A stretch of 64,000 bases of DNA from an uncultured Acetatifactor sp. (lineage in GTDB: Bacteria; Bacillota; Clostridia; Lachnospirales; Lachnospiraceae), in assembly GCA_910580225.1 (NCBI GenBank), contig CAJTXE010000010.1:19710-83709 (forward strand), in the 5' to 3' direction. This document shows, piece after piece, positions 35,424 to 44,773 of this stretch. Within the stretch, counting starts at the first letter, position 1. The number at the start of each line of letters is the position of its first letter. The position numbers were made by a program, and so were the translations under genes. Under the pieces are notes generated by a model. It saw only the letters and a list, made by a program, of their open reading frames with translations. It did not search any database and was not told the DNA's origin.

Positions 35424-36667
35424 GTAAACACGCACTCCTTTCCCCATCCAGTGCTCACCGCTGGCTGAACTGCCCCCTTGCTCCGAGGCTTGAAGCCAAG
35501 TTCCCGGAACAGACGAGCGAATATGCGATGGAGGGGACAATCGCACACAGCGTATGCGAGATTGCTGCGAAGAAGAAATTCAAGAAAGTAAAGGCCGCGG
35601 AGTACAACAAGGTCATCAAGAAGCTAAAAACCAACGAGCTGTGGGATGACGAAATGCTTCGGACGGCAGAGACCTATGTGGAACATCTTGCCGAAAGGCA
35701 AATGAGCTTCGAGAATGAACCGTACATCGCCTTTGAAGTAAAGGTAGACATTTCCGATTATGTGCCGGAGGCGTTCGGGCGGTGCGACTGCGTGATGTTC
35801 GGAGGGAACACGCTCATAATCACGGACTACAAGCACGGAAAGGGAGTTCCGGTAAGCGCGGACGAGAACCCGCAGCTCATGCTTTATGCCCTGGGCGCGC
35901 TGAAGCTGTACCAGCCGCTTTTCGGGAGCGCGTTGCAGAGAGTGGAAATTTACATCGACCAGCCCCGGCTCGATTCTTACGGCAGCTGGTCATGCACGAC
36001 GGATGAGCTGCTGGCGTGGGGCGCAAGCGTGAAGCCGAAAGCCCAGGCAGCGTTCATGGGATTTGGAGAATACCATGCGGGCGACTGGTGCAGGTTCTGC
36101 CGTGCAAGCGGCTCCTGCAAGGCACAGGCCGAGCAGAACATGGGGGCATTCGATGACTTCAAAGACCTCGTGGATAAACAGGCAGAGGTTCTCACGCCTG
36201 ACGGTGCGGAGCAGCTGAAAGCTATGGGGCGCGAATTAAATGAAAACGTAGCCATCCTTACGCCGGACGAGATAAGCTCCGTGCTGGAGCGGGGGAAGAA
36301 CCTTGTCGAGTGGTATGAGAAAGTAAAGGCCAATGCGCTTGAAGCCATCCTCGGCGGGACACCTATACCTGGTTATAAGGCGGTCGAGGGAAGAAGCGCG
36401 AGGGCTTGGAGCAATCAGGATAAGGCACTCGAAAAACTTCTGGCATCCGGCATTGAGCGGGCAGTCATATACGACAGCGTTCCAAAGACGCTCGCGCAGC
36501 TTGAAAAAGTTCTTGGGACAAAGAAGTTCAAAGAGCTCGTGGGCGAGTTCGTGACAAAGCCGCAGAGTAAGCCGACCCTTGCCCCTGCGAGCGATTCGAG
36601 GAAAGAATTCAACAGCGCATCCGCAGACTTCGCGGAAGTCGCAGCAAAAGACAATGGCGAGAAATAA
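35420..36667 (+). CDS. DUF2800 protein, RecB/Cas4-like nuclease
   Basis: 415 residues starting MSKHALLSPSSAHRWLNCP, the usual DUF2800 start. Nuclease-fold residues are seen in EGTIAHSVCE, GRCDCVMFGG, IITDYKHGKG (D-x-K) and the cysteine set WCRFCRASGSCKAQ, which in Cas4/AddB-like enzymes holds an iron-sulfur cluster. It is expected to be a DNA exonuclease in phage replication or recombination. It directly precedes the DUF2815 ssDNA-binding-like gene, the common pairing in such phages. Confidence 0.88.
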   Translation: MSKHALLSPSSAHRWLNCPLAPRLEAKFPEQTSEYAMEGTIAHSVCEIAAKKKFKKVKAAEYNKVIKKLKTNELWDDEMLRTAETYVEHLAERQMSFENEPYIAFEVKVDISDYVPEAFGRCDCVMFGGNTLIITDYKHGKGVPVSADENPQLMLYALGALKLYQPLFGSALQRVEIYIDQPRLDSYGSWSCTTDELLAWGASVKPKAQAAFMGFGEYHAGDWCRFCRASGSCKAQAEQNMGAFDDFKDLVDKQAEVLTPDGAEQLKAMGRELNENVAILTPDEISSVLERGKNLVEWYEKVKANALEAILGGTPIPGYKAVEGRSARAWSNQDKALEKLLASGIERAVIYDSVPKTLAQLEKVLGTKKFKELVGEFVTKPQSKPTLAPASDSRKEFNSASADFAEVAAKDNGEK

Positions 36668-36860
36668 ATACCCTGGGCGGTGCTATTGCTGCGGGGAGTG
36701 GGTGGAGCCAGGGTACGGCCATTTCGAGAGGCATGAGGGCCATTGGCGTATAAAGTGCGTAAAGTGCGCAAGCGGGAGGACCTTATCCCGGCAGGACCCA
36801 GGCGTAATATGGGCCAGTAAAAAGGCATCTGAAATTCAATCAAAACAAGGAGGAAAAATC
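36654..36860 (+). other. In-frame zinc-ribbon extension upstream of the DUF2815 start
   Basis: From ATG 36654, inside the end of the DUF2800 gene, an open frame encodes MARNKYPGRCYCCGEW, then HFERHEGHW and CVKC: a plausible zinc ribbon. It reads without a stop through the ribosome site at 36847-36853 into the DUF2815 protein. The segment may be a fused N-terminal domain of a 314-residue form. Confidence 0.45.
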
Positions 36861-37598
36861 ATGTATAACAATATCCCGACAAAAGTTCTGACAGGCGAAG
36901 TACGTCTGTCCTATGTAAATCTCGTGGCTCCGAGGGTGAACGACAACGACCCTACGGCAAAGCCGAAGTATTCCGTGACGCTGCTCATCCCTAAGATGGA
37001 TGCTGCCGTAAAGCAGAACATCGACATGAGTATCGAGGCCGCAGCTACGGACGCGCAGAGCAAGCTGTGGGGCGGCGTGCGCCCGCCGGTAATGCCCATC
37101 CCTATCCATGATGGAGACGGGGTTCGTGAGAACGGCACACCGTATGGTCCTGAGTGCAAAGGGTGCTGGGTAATAACGGCAAGCTCGCAGCAGAAGCCGC
37201 AGGTTGTTCACCAGAGCGACATCAATACCGAGCTGCTTCCGCAGGACATTTACAGTGGTATGTATGCCAGGGTGACAATCAATTTCTTCGGCTATAACCG
37301 TGCCGGAAAGCGTGGAATCGGGTGCGGGCTTGGGAACGTAATGAAAACAAGGGACGGCGAGGCACTTGCTGGCGGCGCGTCTGCTGCGGCTGACTTCGCG
37401 GGCGTTGGGCAGACCGTGGGCGGCGCTACGCCGGAGTACGGAGCGGCGATGCCCGCAACTCCGGGGCAGATGAGCTATGCCAATACTGGAACCAGCTATA
37501 ACCCGCTGACGGGCCAGCCGATGCAGCAGACGGGGGCGGTCAACCCCCTTACCGGTCAGCCGATGCAGGGCTATAACAGCGAGCTGCCGTTCAACTAA
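36861..37598 (+). CDS. DUF2815 single-stranded-DNA-binding-like protein
   Basis: 245 residues from the ATG after CAAGGAGG. The core (VLTGEVRLSYVNLVAPR, KYSVTLLIPK, INFFGYNRAGKRGIGCGLG) is the DUF2815 beta-barrel, regarded as a phage SSB. The C-terminus is a flexible Gly/Ala/Thr tail with NPLTGQPMQ twice, ending SELPFN, which recalls the acidic-hydrophobic tip of bacterial SSB. A longer form from 36654 is possible. Acts with the DUF2800 nuclease and the polymerase in replication. Confidence 0.82.
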   Translation: MYNNIPTKVLTGEVRLSYVNLVAPRVNDNDPTAKPKYSVTLLIPKMDAAVKQNIDMSIEAAATDAQSKLWGGVRPPVMPIPIHDGDGVRENGTPYGPECKGCWVITASSQQKPQVVHQSDINTELLPQDIYSGMYARVTINFFGYNRAGKRGIGCGLGNVMKTRDGEALAGGASAAADFAGVGQTVGGATPEYGAAMPATPGQMSYANTGTSYNPLTGQPMQQTGAVNPLTGQPMQGYNSELPFN

Positions 37599-37608
37599 GA
37601 CGATAGGA

Positions 37609-37646
37609 AACGCGCGGCTGGGCCACAAGTACAGCCGCGCGTTTTT
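37609..37646 (+). terminator. Intrinsic terminator inside the early operon
   Basis: AACGCGCGGCTG (37609-37620) pairs with CAGCCGCGCGTT (37632-37643), followed by TTTTT. It lies between the DUF2815 gene and the next gene of the same direction, so it should reduce or regulate expression of the polymerase part unless antitermination occurs. Confidence 0.85.
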
Positions 37647-37666
37647 GTATCAGGAGGACGAGAACT

Positions 37667-38023
37667 ATGAGCAAAAAAGCATTTCGCATAGATTATCCAA
37701 ACGGACATCTGGAAGTAAATATCGGGGAATTCTTCGGTTCCGGGACGCAGAAGCAGTTTAACAAATGGCTCACGTTAGCCCGGCAGCATTGTACGGACGT
37801 GCAAAAAGAAGAACTGATTGCGGATATGGAGCACGAGCGCAAACAGCGGAAATATGTGCTGGATTCGATAGAAGCACTGGAAAATAACAGGGCTAAATTG
37901 TTGGGAGATTTCTTCAATTACAATACGAAAAGAGGTCCTGGAGCCCCTGAAAGGGAGCTTGAAAAGCAACGCGAGAAACTGAAAAAGAGAATGGCAGTAT
38001 TGCAGAATGAGAGGTGGTCCTGA
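37667..38023 (+). CDS. Phage coiled-coil protein of unknown function (118 residues)
   Basis: The N-terminal 35 residues include FRIDYPNGHLEVNIGEFF; the rest is largely helical and charged (EHERKQRKYVLDSIEALE, KQREKLKKRMAVLQNE). The stop overlaps the polymerase start (TGATG). Strong AGGAGGAC site. Unknown function. Confidence 0.6.
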   Translation: MSKKAFRIDYPNGHLEVNIGEFFGSGTQKQFNKWLTLARQHCTDVQKEELIADMEHERKQRKYVLDSIEALENNRAKLLGDFFNYNTKRGPGAPERELEKQREKLKKRMAVLQNERWS

Positions 38024-40008
38024 TGCTTCATCATCTGTCTATTGACTTGGAAACATTCAGCAGTGTACCGATTGGAAAAGCAGGCGCGTACAAGTACATA
38101 CAGAGCCCGGACTTCGAGATACTGCTGTTCGCATACAGCGTTGACGGGAGCCCGGTGGAAATCGTGGATTTGGCGCGGGGGGAAATCCTGCCGGAGTGGT
38201 TATATGCTGCCGTGAAAAGCCCCGAATACATCAAACACGCATACAATGCGGCTTTTGAGTGGTATTGCCTGTCAAAGTTCTACGGCTTCATGCTGCCTGT
38301 GAACCAATGGAGGGACACAATGCTGCACGGGCTGTACTGCGGGTTTACGGCAGGGCTGGACGCGACAGGCAAGGCGCTTGGGTTGCCGGCTGAAAAGCAG
38401 AAGCTGGCGGTCGGAAAATCCCTCATCCGATATTTCTGCGTTCCCTGCGCCCCTACGAAAACAAATGGCGGGAGGACAAGGAACTATCCGAAGCACGACC
38501 CGGATAAGTGGGAGCTGTTCAAGACCTACTGCATCGGGGACGTTGTGACGGAAATGGAGATTGACGCACGGCTGTCCGCTTTCCCTGTTCCTGATGACAT
38601 AGAGAAACAGTGGCAGACGGACCTTACGATAAATGCGCGCGGCGTGTCTGTTGACATGGGAATGGTGCGGGGAGCGCTGGAGATTGACGCAGCATCCCGT
38701 GACAGCCTGATGGAAGAAGCCGTCAGGATAACAGGGCTTGAGAACCCGAATAGCATCGCGCAGCTGTCGCAATGGCTTGAAAAGGCAACGAACACTCCGG
38801 TGACTGACCTGCGCAAAGATACCGTGGCTGCGATGTTGGAAAGCCAGGCAGTGACGGGATATGCGGAAAGGATGCTGGAGATACGCCAGGAATTAGGAAA
38901 AACGAGCACGAAGAAATATGACGCGATTGAGGTTGCCGTGTGCGGGGACGGGCGCGTCCGGGGACTGCTCCAATTCTACGGGGCGAACCGTACTGGTCGT
39001 TGGGCTGGGAGGCTCGTGCAGGTGCAGAACCTGCCACGGACATATATCGGTCAGCTTCCCCTTGCAAGGGATGCTGTGAGAAATAAAGAATCCGACAAGC
39101 TGCGGGTTCTGTACGGTTCCGTGCCTGACACGCTCTCGCAGCTGATACGGACATCGTTCGTGGCATCCAGGGGGAACAAACTGGTGGACGCGGATTTCAG
39201 CGCGATAGAGGCGAGGGTAATATCATGGCTTGCCGGTGAGCAGTGGCGGCTGGAGGTGTTCAGGACGCACGGGAAGATTTATGAAGCATCGGCAAGCCAG
39301 ATGTTCGGGGTCCCGATTGAGAAGATAAAAAAGGGGAACCCGGAATACGAGCTTCGGCAGAAAGGAAAGGTCGCTGAACTCGCGCTCGGCTATCAGGGGA
39401 GCTCCGGGGCGCTTATCTCGATGGGCGCTCTGAAAATGGGAATACCAGAAGAAGATTTGTCCGACATCGTTACGCGCTGGCGAGACGCAAACAAAATGAT
39501 TGTTGACCTGTGGTATTCGCTGGAGAGCGCGGCAGTTTCTGTGATACAGACAGGGGCTCCGGCGGGGGTACGCGGTCTTATACTGGCAAGGGAGTTCGAC
39601 ATCGAGCACAACCTCGACTTCCTTACGATAACGCTCCCAAGCAAACGGAAACTGTATTATGCAAGCCCGGAGCTTGGAGCAAACCAGTGGGGCAGACCGT
39701 CAATCCTGTACAGGGGCGTGAACCAGACAACGAAGCAGTGGACGCAGCTGGAGACCTACGGCGGCAAGCTCGTCGAGAACGTGGTCCAGGCGATTGCGCG
39801 GGATTGCCTTGCAGCGGCGATAGAACATCTGGAAGAAGCCGGATTTCCGGTGGTATTCCATGTACACGACGAAGTGGTTATCGACTGCCCGGAAAGCAGA
39901 GCAGACCTTGATGCAGTCGTTCAAATTATGACGCAGCCTATCCCCTGGGCGGCAGACCTGCCGCTGAACGCAGACGGATGGGTGGGCGATTTCTTCAAAA
40001 AGGACTGA
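38023..40008 (+). CDS. Phage DNA polymerase, family A
   Basis: 661 residues. The 3'-5' exonuclease begins at the N-terminus (LSIDLETFS, first carboxylate pair) and continues with HNAAFEWY-like AYNAAFEWY. The polymerase domain has motif A DADFSAIEARV (about 390), motif B in KGKVAELALGYQGSSGAL, and motif C HVHDEVVID (about 617). No 5' nuclease domain. Replicates phage DNA with the VapE-type primase-helicase downstream. I use ATG 38023; a GTG nine bases upstream is possible. Confidence 0.92.
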   Translation: MLHHLSIDLETFSSVPIGKAGAYKYIQSPDFEILLFAYSVDGSPVEIVDLARGEILPEWLYAAVKSPEYIKHAYNAAFEWYCLSKFYGFMLPVNQWRDTMLHGLYCGFTAGLDATGKALGLPAEKQKLAVGKSLIRYFCVPCAPTKTNGGRTRNYPKHDPDKWELFKTYCIGDVVTEMEIDARLSAFPVPDDIEKQWQTDLTINARGVSVDMGMVRGALEIDAASRDSLMEEAVRITGLENPNSIAQLSQWLEKATNTPVTDLRKDTVAAMLESQAVTGYAERMLEIRQELGKTSTKKYDAIEVAVCGDGRVRGLLQFYGANRTGRWAGRLVQVQNLPRTYIGQLPLARDAVRNKESDKLRVLYGSVPDTLSQLIRTSFVASRGNKLVDADFSAIEARVISWLAGEQWRLEVFRTHGKIYEASASQMFGVPIEKIKKGNPEYELRQKGKVAELALGYQGSSGALISMGALKMGIPEEDLSDIVTRWRDANKMIVDLWYSLESAAVSVIQTGAPAGVRGLILAREFDIEHNLDFLTITLPSKRKLYYASPELGANQWGRPSILYRGVNQTTKQWTQLETYGGKLVENVVQAIARDCLAAAIEHLEEAGFPVVFHVHDEVVIDCPESRADLDAVVQIMTQPIPWAADLPLNADGWVGDFFKKD

Positions 40009-40012
40009 TGAT

Positions 40013-40231
40013 ATGGCAAATGACTATAAAAACGCGGAGGGCTACAGTGACCCGACAGCCGGGGGCGCGTTCAGCAATATCGGTGCGGAGGCGCAGCGCA
40101 GGGAAGCGAAACGTCAGGCAGACATAAGCGCCCTGATACCGATAATCAGGAATACAGCCGCTCTTGTCGGCTTTGAGATTGCTGGCAGGATAACCCTCAT
40201 AGACAAAGAAACAGGAAAGAAATATAAATGA
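40013..40231 (+). CDS. Small phage protein (72 residues)
   Basis: Starts four bases after the polymerase stop. Sequence MANDYKNAEGYSDPTAGGAF followed by a helix and RITLIDKETGKKYK. Small proteins of this type commonly follow the polymerase in Firmicute phages; no function known. Confidence 0.6.
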   Translation: MANDYKNAEGYSDPTAGGAFSNIGAEAQRREAKRQADISALIPIIRNTAALVGFEIAGRITLIDKETGKKYK

Positions 40232-40248
40232 CGCGGAAAGGAGGACCT

Positions 40249-40593
40249 ATGGAGAATAAATTGTGCTATGTGTGCAGCCCTTACCGGGGGAACACGGAAC
40301 GCAACATTGAATATGCAAAGGAACTTACAAGGCTTGCACTGGACAGCGGCTACGTCCCTGTCACGCCCCATTTGTATCTGACGCAGGTTCTGGACGAGGA
40401 TGAACCGGAGCAGCGTGAAAAAGGGATGGCCGCCGGGACAGAGCTTTTGAAGCATTGCAGATATATCCTCATCGGTAGCCGGTATGGGCTTTCGGAGGGG
40501 ATGCTGGCAGAAATAGATACCGCTACGGAGAACGGACTGGCTGAACTCGCGGCAACAGTGCGCGGGCTGGAAGTGGTTTACGGAAAGCCCTGA
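40249..40593 (+). CDS. DUF4406 / nucleoside 2-deoxyribosyltransferase-like protein
   Basis: 114 residues from the ATG after AAAGGAGGAC. The pattern CYVCSPYRGNTERNIEYA, VTPHLYLTQ, YILIGSRYGLSEGMLAEI fits the DUF4406 family, related to nucleoside deoxyribosyltransferases that exchange bases on deoxynucleosides. The glutamate in GLSEGMLAEI is the expected active-site region. Possibly alters the nucleotide pool during infection. Confidence 0.75.
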   Translation: MENKLCYVCSPYRGNTERNIEYAKELTRLALDSGYVPVTPHLYLTQVLDEDEPEQREKGMAAGTELLKHCRYILIGSRYGLSEGMLAEIDTATENGLAELAATVRGLEVVYGKP

Positions 40594-40631
40594 TGCTTAT
40601 TAAAAATCGGGAAAGGAGGTAGGAGCTTGAT

Positions 40632-43052
40632 ATGGTATATGACCGCCAAATCATAATCACAGTCGGCAATAACCGAAAAAGCATTAACTGGCAGCCGCAG
40701 TCCATCATGCTGTCAGAGTTCTATGAAAAGCTCCGAATACCGAGCCGTTCGACAGAGACGATGCAGGAATACCTCGGATTAAAAAAGTCCGAGCAGGATG
40801 ATAAAAAGGACATTGGCGGGTTCGTGGCTGGCAGCCTGTCAGGACCCCGGCGAAAGGCTGGGGCCGTGACGGGGCGAGACATAATAACCCTTGACTTCGA
40901 CGCAATACCGCCGGGGGCGACAGATGACATCCTCAAACGGGTGGATGCCCTTGGGTGCGGGTACTGCATATATTCCACGCGGAAACACTCCCCCGCCAGT
41001 CCAAGGCTCCGTATACTGCTGCCCCTGGACAGGACGGCCACGGCTGATGAATATGAGCCTGTCGCAAGATACATGGCGGCAAGCATCGGGATAGAGTTCG
41101 CAGACCCGACCACGTTCGAGGCGACGCGGCTGATGTACTGGCCGAGCTGTTGCGTTGACAGTGAGTATGTGTTCTCCTGCGGAGATAAGCCCATGCTGTC
41201 CACGGACGGATTATTGCAGGTCCTGGACGAAAGGTACGGGGACTGGCGAGACGTATCAAAATGGCCGCAGGTCCCAGGAGCGGATAACGCATATAAGAAG
41301 ATGGCGATGAAGCAGAGCGACCCCCTGAGCAAGAGCGGAATCGTGGGGGCGTTCTGCCGGACATACGACATATACGGGGCGATGGACACATTCCTCGACG
41401 GGATATACGCCCCTGTGGGCGGCTCGCATGGGCGATACACATACCTCGGCGGGAGCACGACGGGTGGGGCTGTTATTTATGACAACGGTATGTTTCTGTA
41501 TTCCCACCACTCCACGGACCCGTGCTGCGGGAGGCTCGTGAATTCATTTGATTTGGTGCGTATGCACAAGTTCGGAGATTCGGACGATGGGGCTGACCCA
41601 AACACTCCCACGAATAGGCTTCCGTCATACACGGCCATGTGCCAGCTCGCGGTATCGGACGTGAGGGTGTCGCGTCAGCTGGCAAAGGAAAGGGCTGATT
41701 CAGCGATAAACGATTTCAGCAACCTTACTGGGGCTGATGCAGATGAGGACGAAAACCTGAACTGGACGCAGGACCTGGAGCTGAATAAGCAGACCGGCGC
41801 GATAAAGGCGACCATAGACAATGTATGGCTCATCCTTGAAAACGACCCGAACCTCAAAGGAAAGTTCGCCCTGAACGAGTTTGCGGGGCGCGGGGAAGTC
41901 CTGGGCGACCTGCCGTGGAGCAGATTCGAGAAGCGCAGGGCGTGGGCCGACAACGACAACCAGGGGCTGTACTGGTACTTTGAAAAGGTTTATAAGATTA
42001 CGGGCAACGGGAAGATTGACGGAGCCCTCTCCCTGCACAGCGAGAAGCATAAGTTCAATGACGTGCGCAATTACCTCGCAAAGCTGCAATGGGACGGCCA
42101 CCCGCGCCTTGACACTCTGCTGATAGAGTACCTTGGGGCCGCAGACAGCCCCTATGTGCGGGCGGTGACGAGGAAAGCGTTCACCGCTGCGGTAGCGAGG
42201 GCGATGGAGCCTGGGTGCAAATACGATACCATGCTCATCCTCTCCGGGCCGCAGGGCATCGGGAAATCGACGCTGCTCGATAAGATGAGCCGGGGCTGGT
42301 TCAATGACGGAATCAGGACGTTCGAGGGCAAGGAGGCAAGCGAGTTGATACAGGGCGTATGGCTCGTGGAAATCGGCGAGCTGGATGCGTTCCGGCAGAC
42401 AGACGTTTCGAGGATAAAGCAGTTTTTGAGCCTACGGGCTGACCGATTCCGGGCGGCGTATGGGCGGCACGTCAAAGACCTCCCGCGCTGCTGCGTGTTC
42501 TTCGGAACCACCAATACGGCGGCGTTCCTGCGGGACAGGACGGGGAACCGCCGGTTCTGGCCGGTGGACGTGGGCGTTCAGACGCGGATAAAAACCGTGT
42601 GGGAATATCTCGATGCCGAGGTGGACCAGATTTGGGCCGAAGCCGTCATGCGGTGGAGGCTGGGCGAGAGCCTGTTCCTGACCGGGGAAATCGAAAATGC
42701 CGCGAAAGCAGAGCAGGAATCCCACAGGGAAGTCAGCAGCAAGGAGGGAATCATCATTGACTTCGTTGATAAGCCTGTGCCGGAGGACTGGCAGAAATGG
42801 ACGCTGGATAAGCGCAGGATGTTCCTGAACGGCACAGTGGAGGGAAACGTGACGCTCGTGCCGAGGGACCGGATATGCGCCCTGGAGATATGGTGTGAAG
42901 CGTTTGGCGGCTCCCCAAAGGATTTCCGATATTCTGAATCAGCAGAGATAAACGACATCCTGCGGTCCCTGCCTGGCTGGGAAAAGACCCCAAATGGGCT
43001 GCGGTTCGGCTACTGCGGCTATCAGCGGGGGTTCGTGAGAAAAGATAGATGA
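40632..43052 (+). CDS. VapE-type primase-helicase
   Basis: 806 residues. The N-terminal third resembles archaeo-eukaryotic primases (LDFDAIPPGA, STRKHSPASPRLRILLPLDR in part: HSPASPRLRILLPLDR). The C-terminal half is the virulence-associated-E helicase domain with Walker A GPQGIGKSTLL (about 537), GVWLVEIGELDAF (Walker B), FFGTTNTAAFLRDRTGNRR (sensor and arginine finger). It would unwind DNA and prime synthesis for the family A polymerase. Ribosome site AAAGGAGG lies about 11 bases before the start. Confidence 0.9.
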   Translation: MVYDRQIIITVGNNRKSINWQPQSIMLSEFYEKLRIPSRSTETMQEYLGLKKSEQDDKKDIGGFVAGSLSGPRRKAGAVTGRDIITLDFDAIPPGATDDILKRVDALGCGYCIYSTRKHSPASPRLRILLPLDRTATADEYEPVARYMAASIGIEFADPTTFEATRLMYWPSCCVDSEYVFSCGDKPMLSTDGLLQVLDERYGDWRDVSKWPQVPGADNAYKKMAMKQSDPLSKSGIVGAFCRTYDIYGAMDTFLDGIYAPVGGSHGRYTYLGGSTTGGAVIYDNGMFLYSHHSTDPCCGRLVNSFDLVRMHKFGDSDDGADPNTPTNRLPSYTAMCQLAVSDVRVSRQLAKERADSAINDFSNLTGADADEDENLNWTQDLELNKQTGAIKATIDNVWLILENDPNLKGKFALNEFAGRGEVLGDLPWSRFEKRRAWADNDNQGLYWYFEKVYKITGNGKIDGALSLHSEKHKFNDVRNYLAKLQWDGHPRLDTLLIEYLGAADSPYVRAVTRKAFTAAVARAMEPGCKYDTMLILSGPQGIGKSTLLDKMSRGWFNDGIRTFEGKEASELIQGVWLVEIGELDAFRQTDVSRIKQFLSLRADRFRAAYGRHVKDLPRCCVFFGTTNTAAFLRDRTGNRRFWPVDVGVQTRIKTVWEYLDAEVDQIWAEAVMRWRLGESLFLTGEIENAAKAEQESHREVSSKEGIIIDFVDKPVPEDWQKWTLDKRRMFLNGTVEGNVTLVPRDRICALEIWCEAFGGSPKDFRYSESAEINDILRSLPGWEKTPNGLRFGYCGYQRGFVRKDR

Positions 43053-43068
43053 TGCGGAGGACACATAA

Positions 43069-43257
43069 ATGGACATTACTGAAAAATTAAAAGCAGAGCA
43101 GCTCGGAAAGCTGAAAGAGCTGCAATCAAAGCTCGGAGAAGTGCTGGATTATGAGCCAGCCGACAGCGGGGATAAATATGAGAACAAAATCTGGGAAGAA
43201 GTATTCGACCTCAAAGAAAGCCTTGATGCTTTCCTTATGTGTCGGGAGCTTGCCTGA
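43069..43257 (+). CDS. Small phage protein, helical (62 residues)
   Basis: Acidic helical protein (EKLKAEQLGKLKELQSKLGE). Follows the primase-helicase by 16 bases. Ribosome site GCGGAGG. Function unknown. Confidence 0.55.
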   Translation: MDITEKLKAEQLGKLKELQSKLGEVLDYEPADSGDKYENKIWEEVFDLKESLDAFLMCRELA

Positions 43258-43278
43258 TAAAAGCAAGGAGGACAAAAC

Positions 43279-43503
43279 ATGAATAAGCAGAGAAGAAAAC
43301 GGCTGGAAGAAGCCAGTGACCTTATGAACCGTGCAAAAGACATTCTGGAGGAAGTAAAGGACGAGGAACAGGAAGCATACGACAATCTCCCGGAGAACTT
43401 CCAGAACGGTGAGCGTGGGGAAGAAATGCAGGGCTACATTGATGCGATGGAAGAAGCCTACGACGGTTTGGACACGGCCTGTTCAGCCATCGAGCAGATT
43501 TAG
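43279..43503 (+). CDS. Small phage coiled-coil protein (74 residues)
   Basis: Basic start (NKQRRKRLEEAS) then acidic helices (RAKDILEEVKDEEQEAYD, EGAMEEAYDGLDTACSAIEQI-like end). AAGGAGGAC site. Proteins of this form are frequent in Firmicute phage early regions; role unknown. Confidence 0.55.
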   Translation: MNKQRRKRLEEASDLMNRAKDILEEVKDEEQEAYDNLPENFQNGERGEEMQGYIDAMEEAYDGLDTACSAIEQI

Positions 43504-43514
43504 GAGGACGGCGT

Positions 43515-43934
43515 ATGGGCAAAAAGCATAGCAAAAACTGGGCTGAAATACAGCAGGACTTCAACAGCATGGCTGAAATGTCCTGCATCCCATCTGGGAT
43601 TAAGAAGCTGCGCGGCGACCATGTTATCGACATGGACCAGTCGGTGCGGTGGAATCAGGAACAGGTGCGGCTCAACAATGAAAAATATCAGGAGGAAGTG
43701 AAACGGCTTAACCGGGAAAAGAACAAGCGCCGCGATGCAATTTATGAAGATATTTACCAGAAGATTCAGGAGGAAGTAGGCTCCGGGCTGACAAGGGGCG
43801 GGGCTGTTGTTATCTGGAACTATGCCTGGGAGCTTGGCCACGCATACGGCATATCCGATGTTTTGAGCCACCTGAATGACCTGATGGATATGGTACAGAA
43901 GATTTTAACGGAGACAGGAGGCGGTTCCAAATGA
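43515..43934 (+). CDS. Phage protein of unknown function (139 residues)
   Basis: Basic and helical in the middle (RLNNEKYQEEVKRLNREKNK), with an alpha-helical C-terminus. AGGAGGAC site, start eleven bases after the previous stop; overlaps the next gene by four bases. No family recognised. Confidence 0.55.
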   Translation: MGKKHSKNWAEIQQDFNSMAEMSCIPSGIKKLRGDHVIDMDQSVRWNQEQVRLNNEKYQEEVKRLNREKNKRRDAIYEDIYQKIQEEVGSGLTRGGAVVIWNYAWELGHAYGISDVLSHLNDLMDMVQKILTETGGGSK

Positions 43935-44287
43935 GAAGTACCTGCGAGATTGTGGCTGATTTGAAAGACGGAAAAGAGGTTCCCTACGAAGAATTGAAAA
44001 TGGCCTGTCTGGTGCAGTCAGGAATCATCCACTTCTTCCAGAACGATACAAAGCAGCTACTGGCGGGAAGCCTGGTGTCGGAAGTGATACGGAAGATGAA
44101 CTACTCCGACCCGGAGACATCTTCCGCTGAAGCCGGAATACCGACCTGGTACTGGAAAGCAATCCATGCCGACCCCGTTGAATGGCTCGGACCCAAATGG
44201 ATTCCGGGAACCCCGGAGTGGGAGCGGATGCACGCCGTACACCAAAAGATATATGAAAAGGTTTTGAGCGGAGAAAAGGAGATATGA
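43931..44287 (+). CDS. Phage protein of unknown function (118 residues)
   Basis: Overlaps its upstream neighbour by four bases (ATGA). Contains CEIVADLKDGKEVPYEELKM and a tryptophan-rich C-terminal part (TWYWKAIHADPVEWLGPKW). Soluble; no known motif. Confidence 0.55.
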   Translation: MRSTCEIVADLKDGKEVPYEELKMACLVQSGIIHFFQNDTKQLLAGSLVSEVIRKMNYSDPETSSAEAGIPTWYWKAIHADPVEWLGPKWIPGTPEWERMHAVHQKIYEKVLSGEKEI

Positions 44288-44288
44288 C

Positions 44289-44771
44289 ATGAGTGAGATA
44301 TTTATGACTATAAACCGTGACAGTAAGCTCTACGCGGATTATTTCGATTGGTGGAATGGTCGATGCGATATGCTTGCAGCTGCAAACAGTGTTTTTGAAC
44401 AGTTTGGTATCGAAAGCAATCGGTTTTATTCAAAGAAAGACCGGCTCATCATAGAACCAACGGAATCAGATAAAAAGAAATTCGCCGATATGATGATGGC
44501 TGACGGCCAGAGCTTTAAGAAACGCTCTGCACCTAACAAAGCCTGGGTAGATGCTATGAAAAACGTCAAGCACATGAGGAAACCACAACTTTTTGGATAT
44601 ATGCCGACATCGCTTCTCGGATGCAGATGGAAAGAACAGCTTTTCCATGTAGGTGAAATCCTGTATTGCAAAATAGATTCCTCCGGCGAAAATACAGCGG
44701 TCCCTGACTTTGCAACAGCAATTAAAGGGAGCGAGTATTATGCTGCGATGGAGACAGAAACGGGGGTTTAA
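44289..44771 (+). CDS. Phage protein of unknown function (160 residues)
   Basis: Soluble alpha/beta protein starting MSEIFMTINRDSKLY with GAAAAGGAG as ribosome site. Aromatic segment YFDWWNGRC and a basic centre. Base composition is slightly more AT-rich than the early genes around it, as for the next gene. Function unknown. Confidence 0.55.
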   Translation: MSEIFMTINRDSKLYADYFDWWNGRCDMLAAANSVFEQFGIESNRFYSKKDRLIIEPTESDKKKFADMMMADGQSFKKRSAPNKAWVDAMKNVKHMRKPQLFGYMPTSLLGCRWKEQLFHVGEILYCKIDSSGENTAVPDFATAIKGSEYYAAMETETGV

Positions 44772-44773
44772 GT

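Noticed and set aside
36579..36653. Still longer form of the DUF2815 frame starting at 36579
   Set aside because: This part lies fully within the DUF2800 gene in another frame and has no ribosome site; the sequence looks like an overlap artefact.
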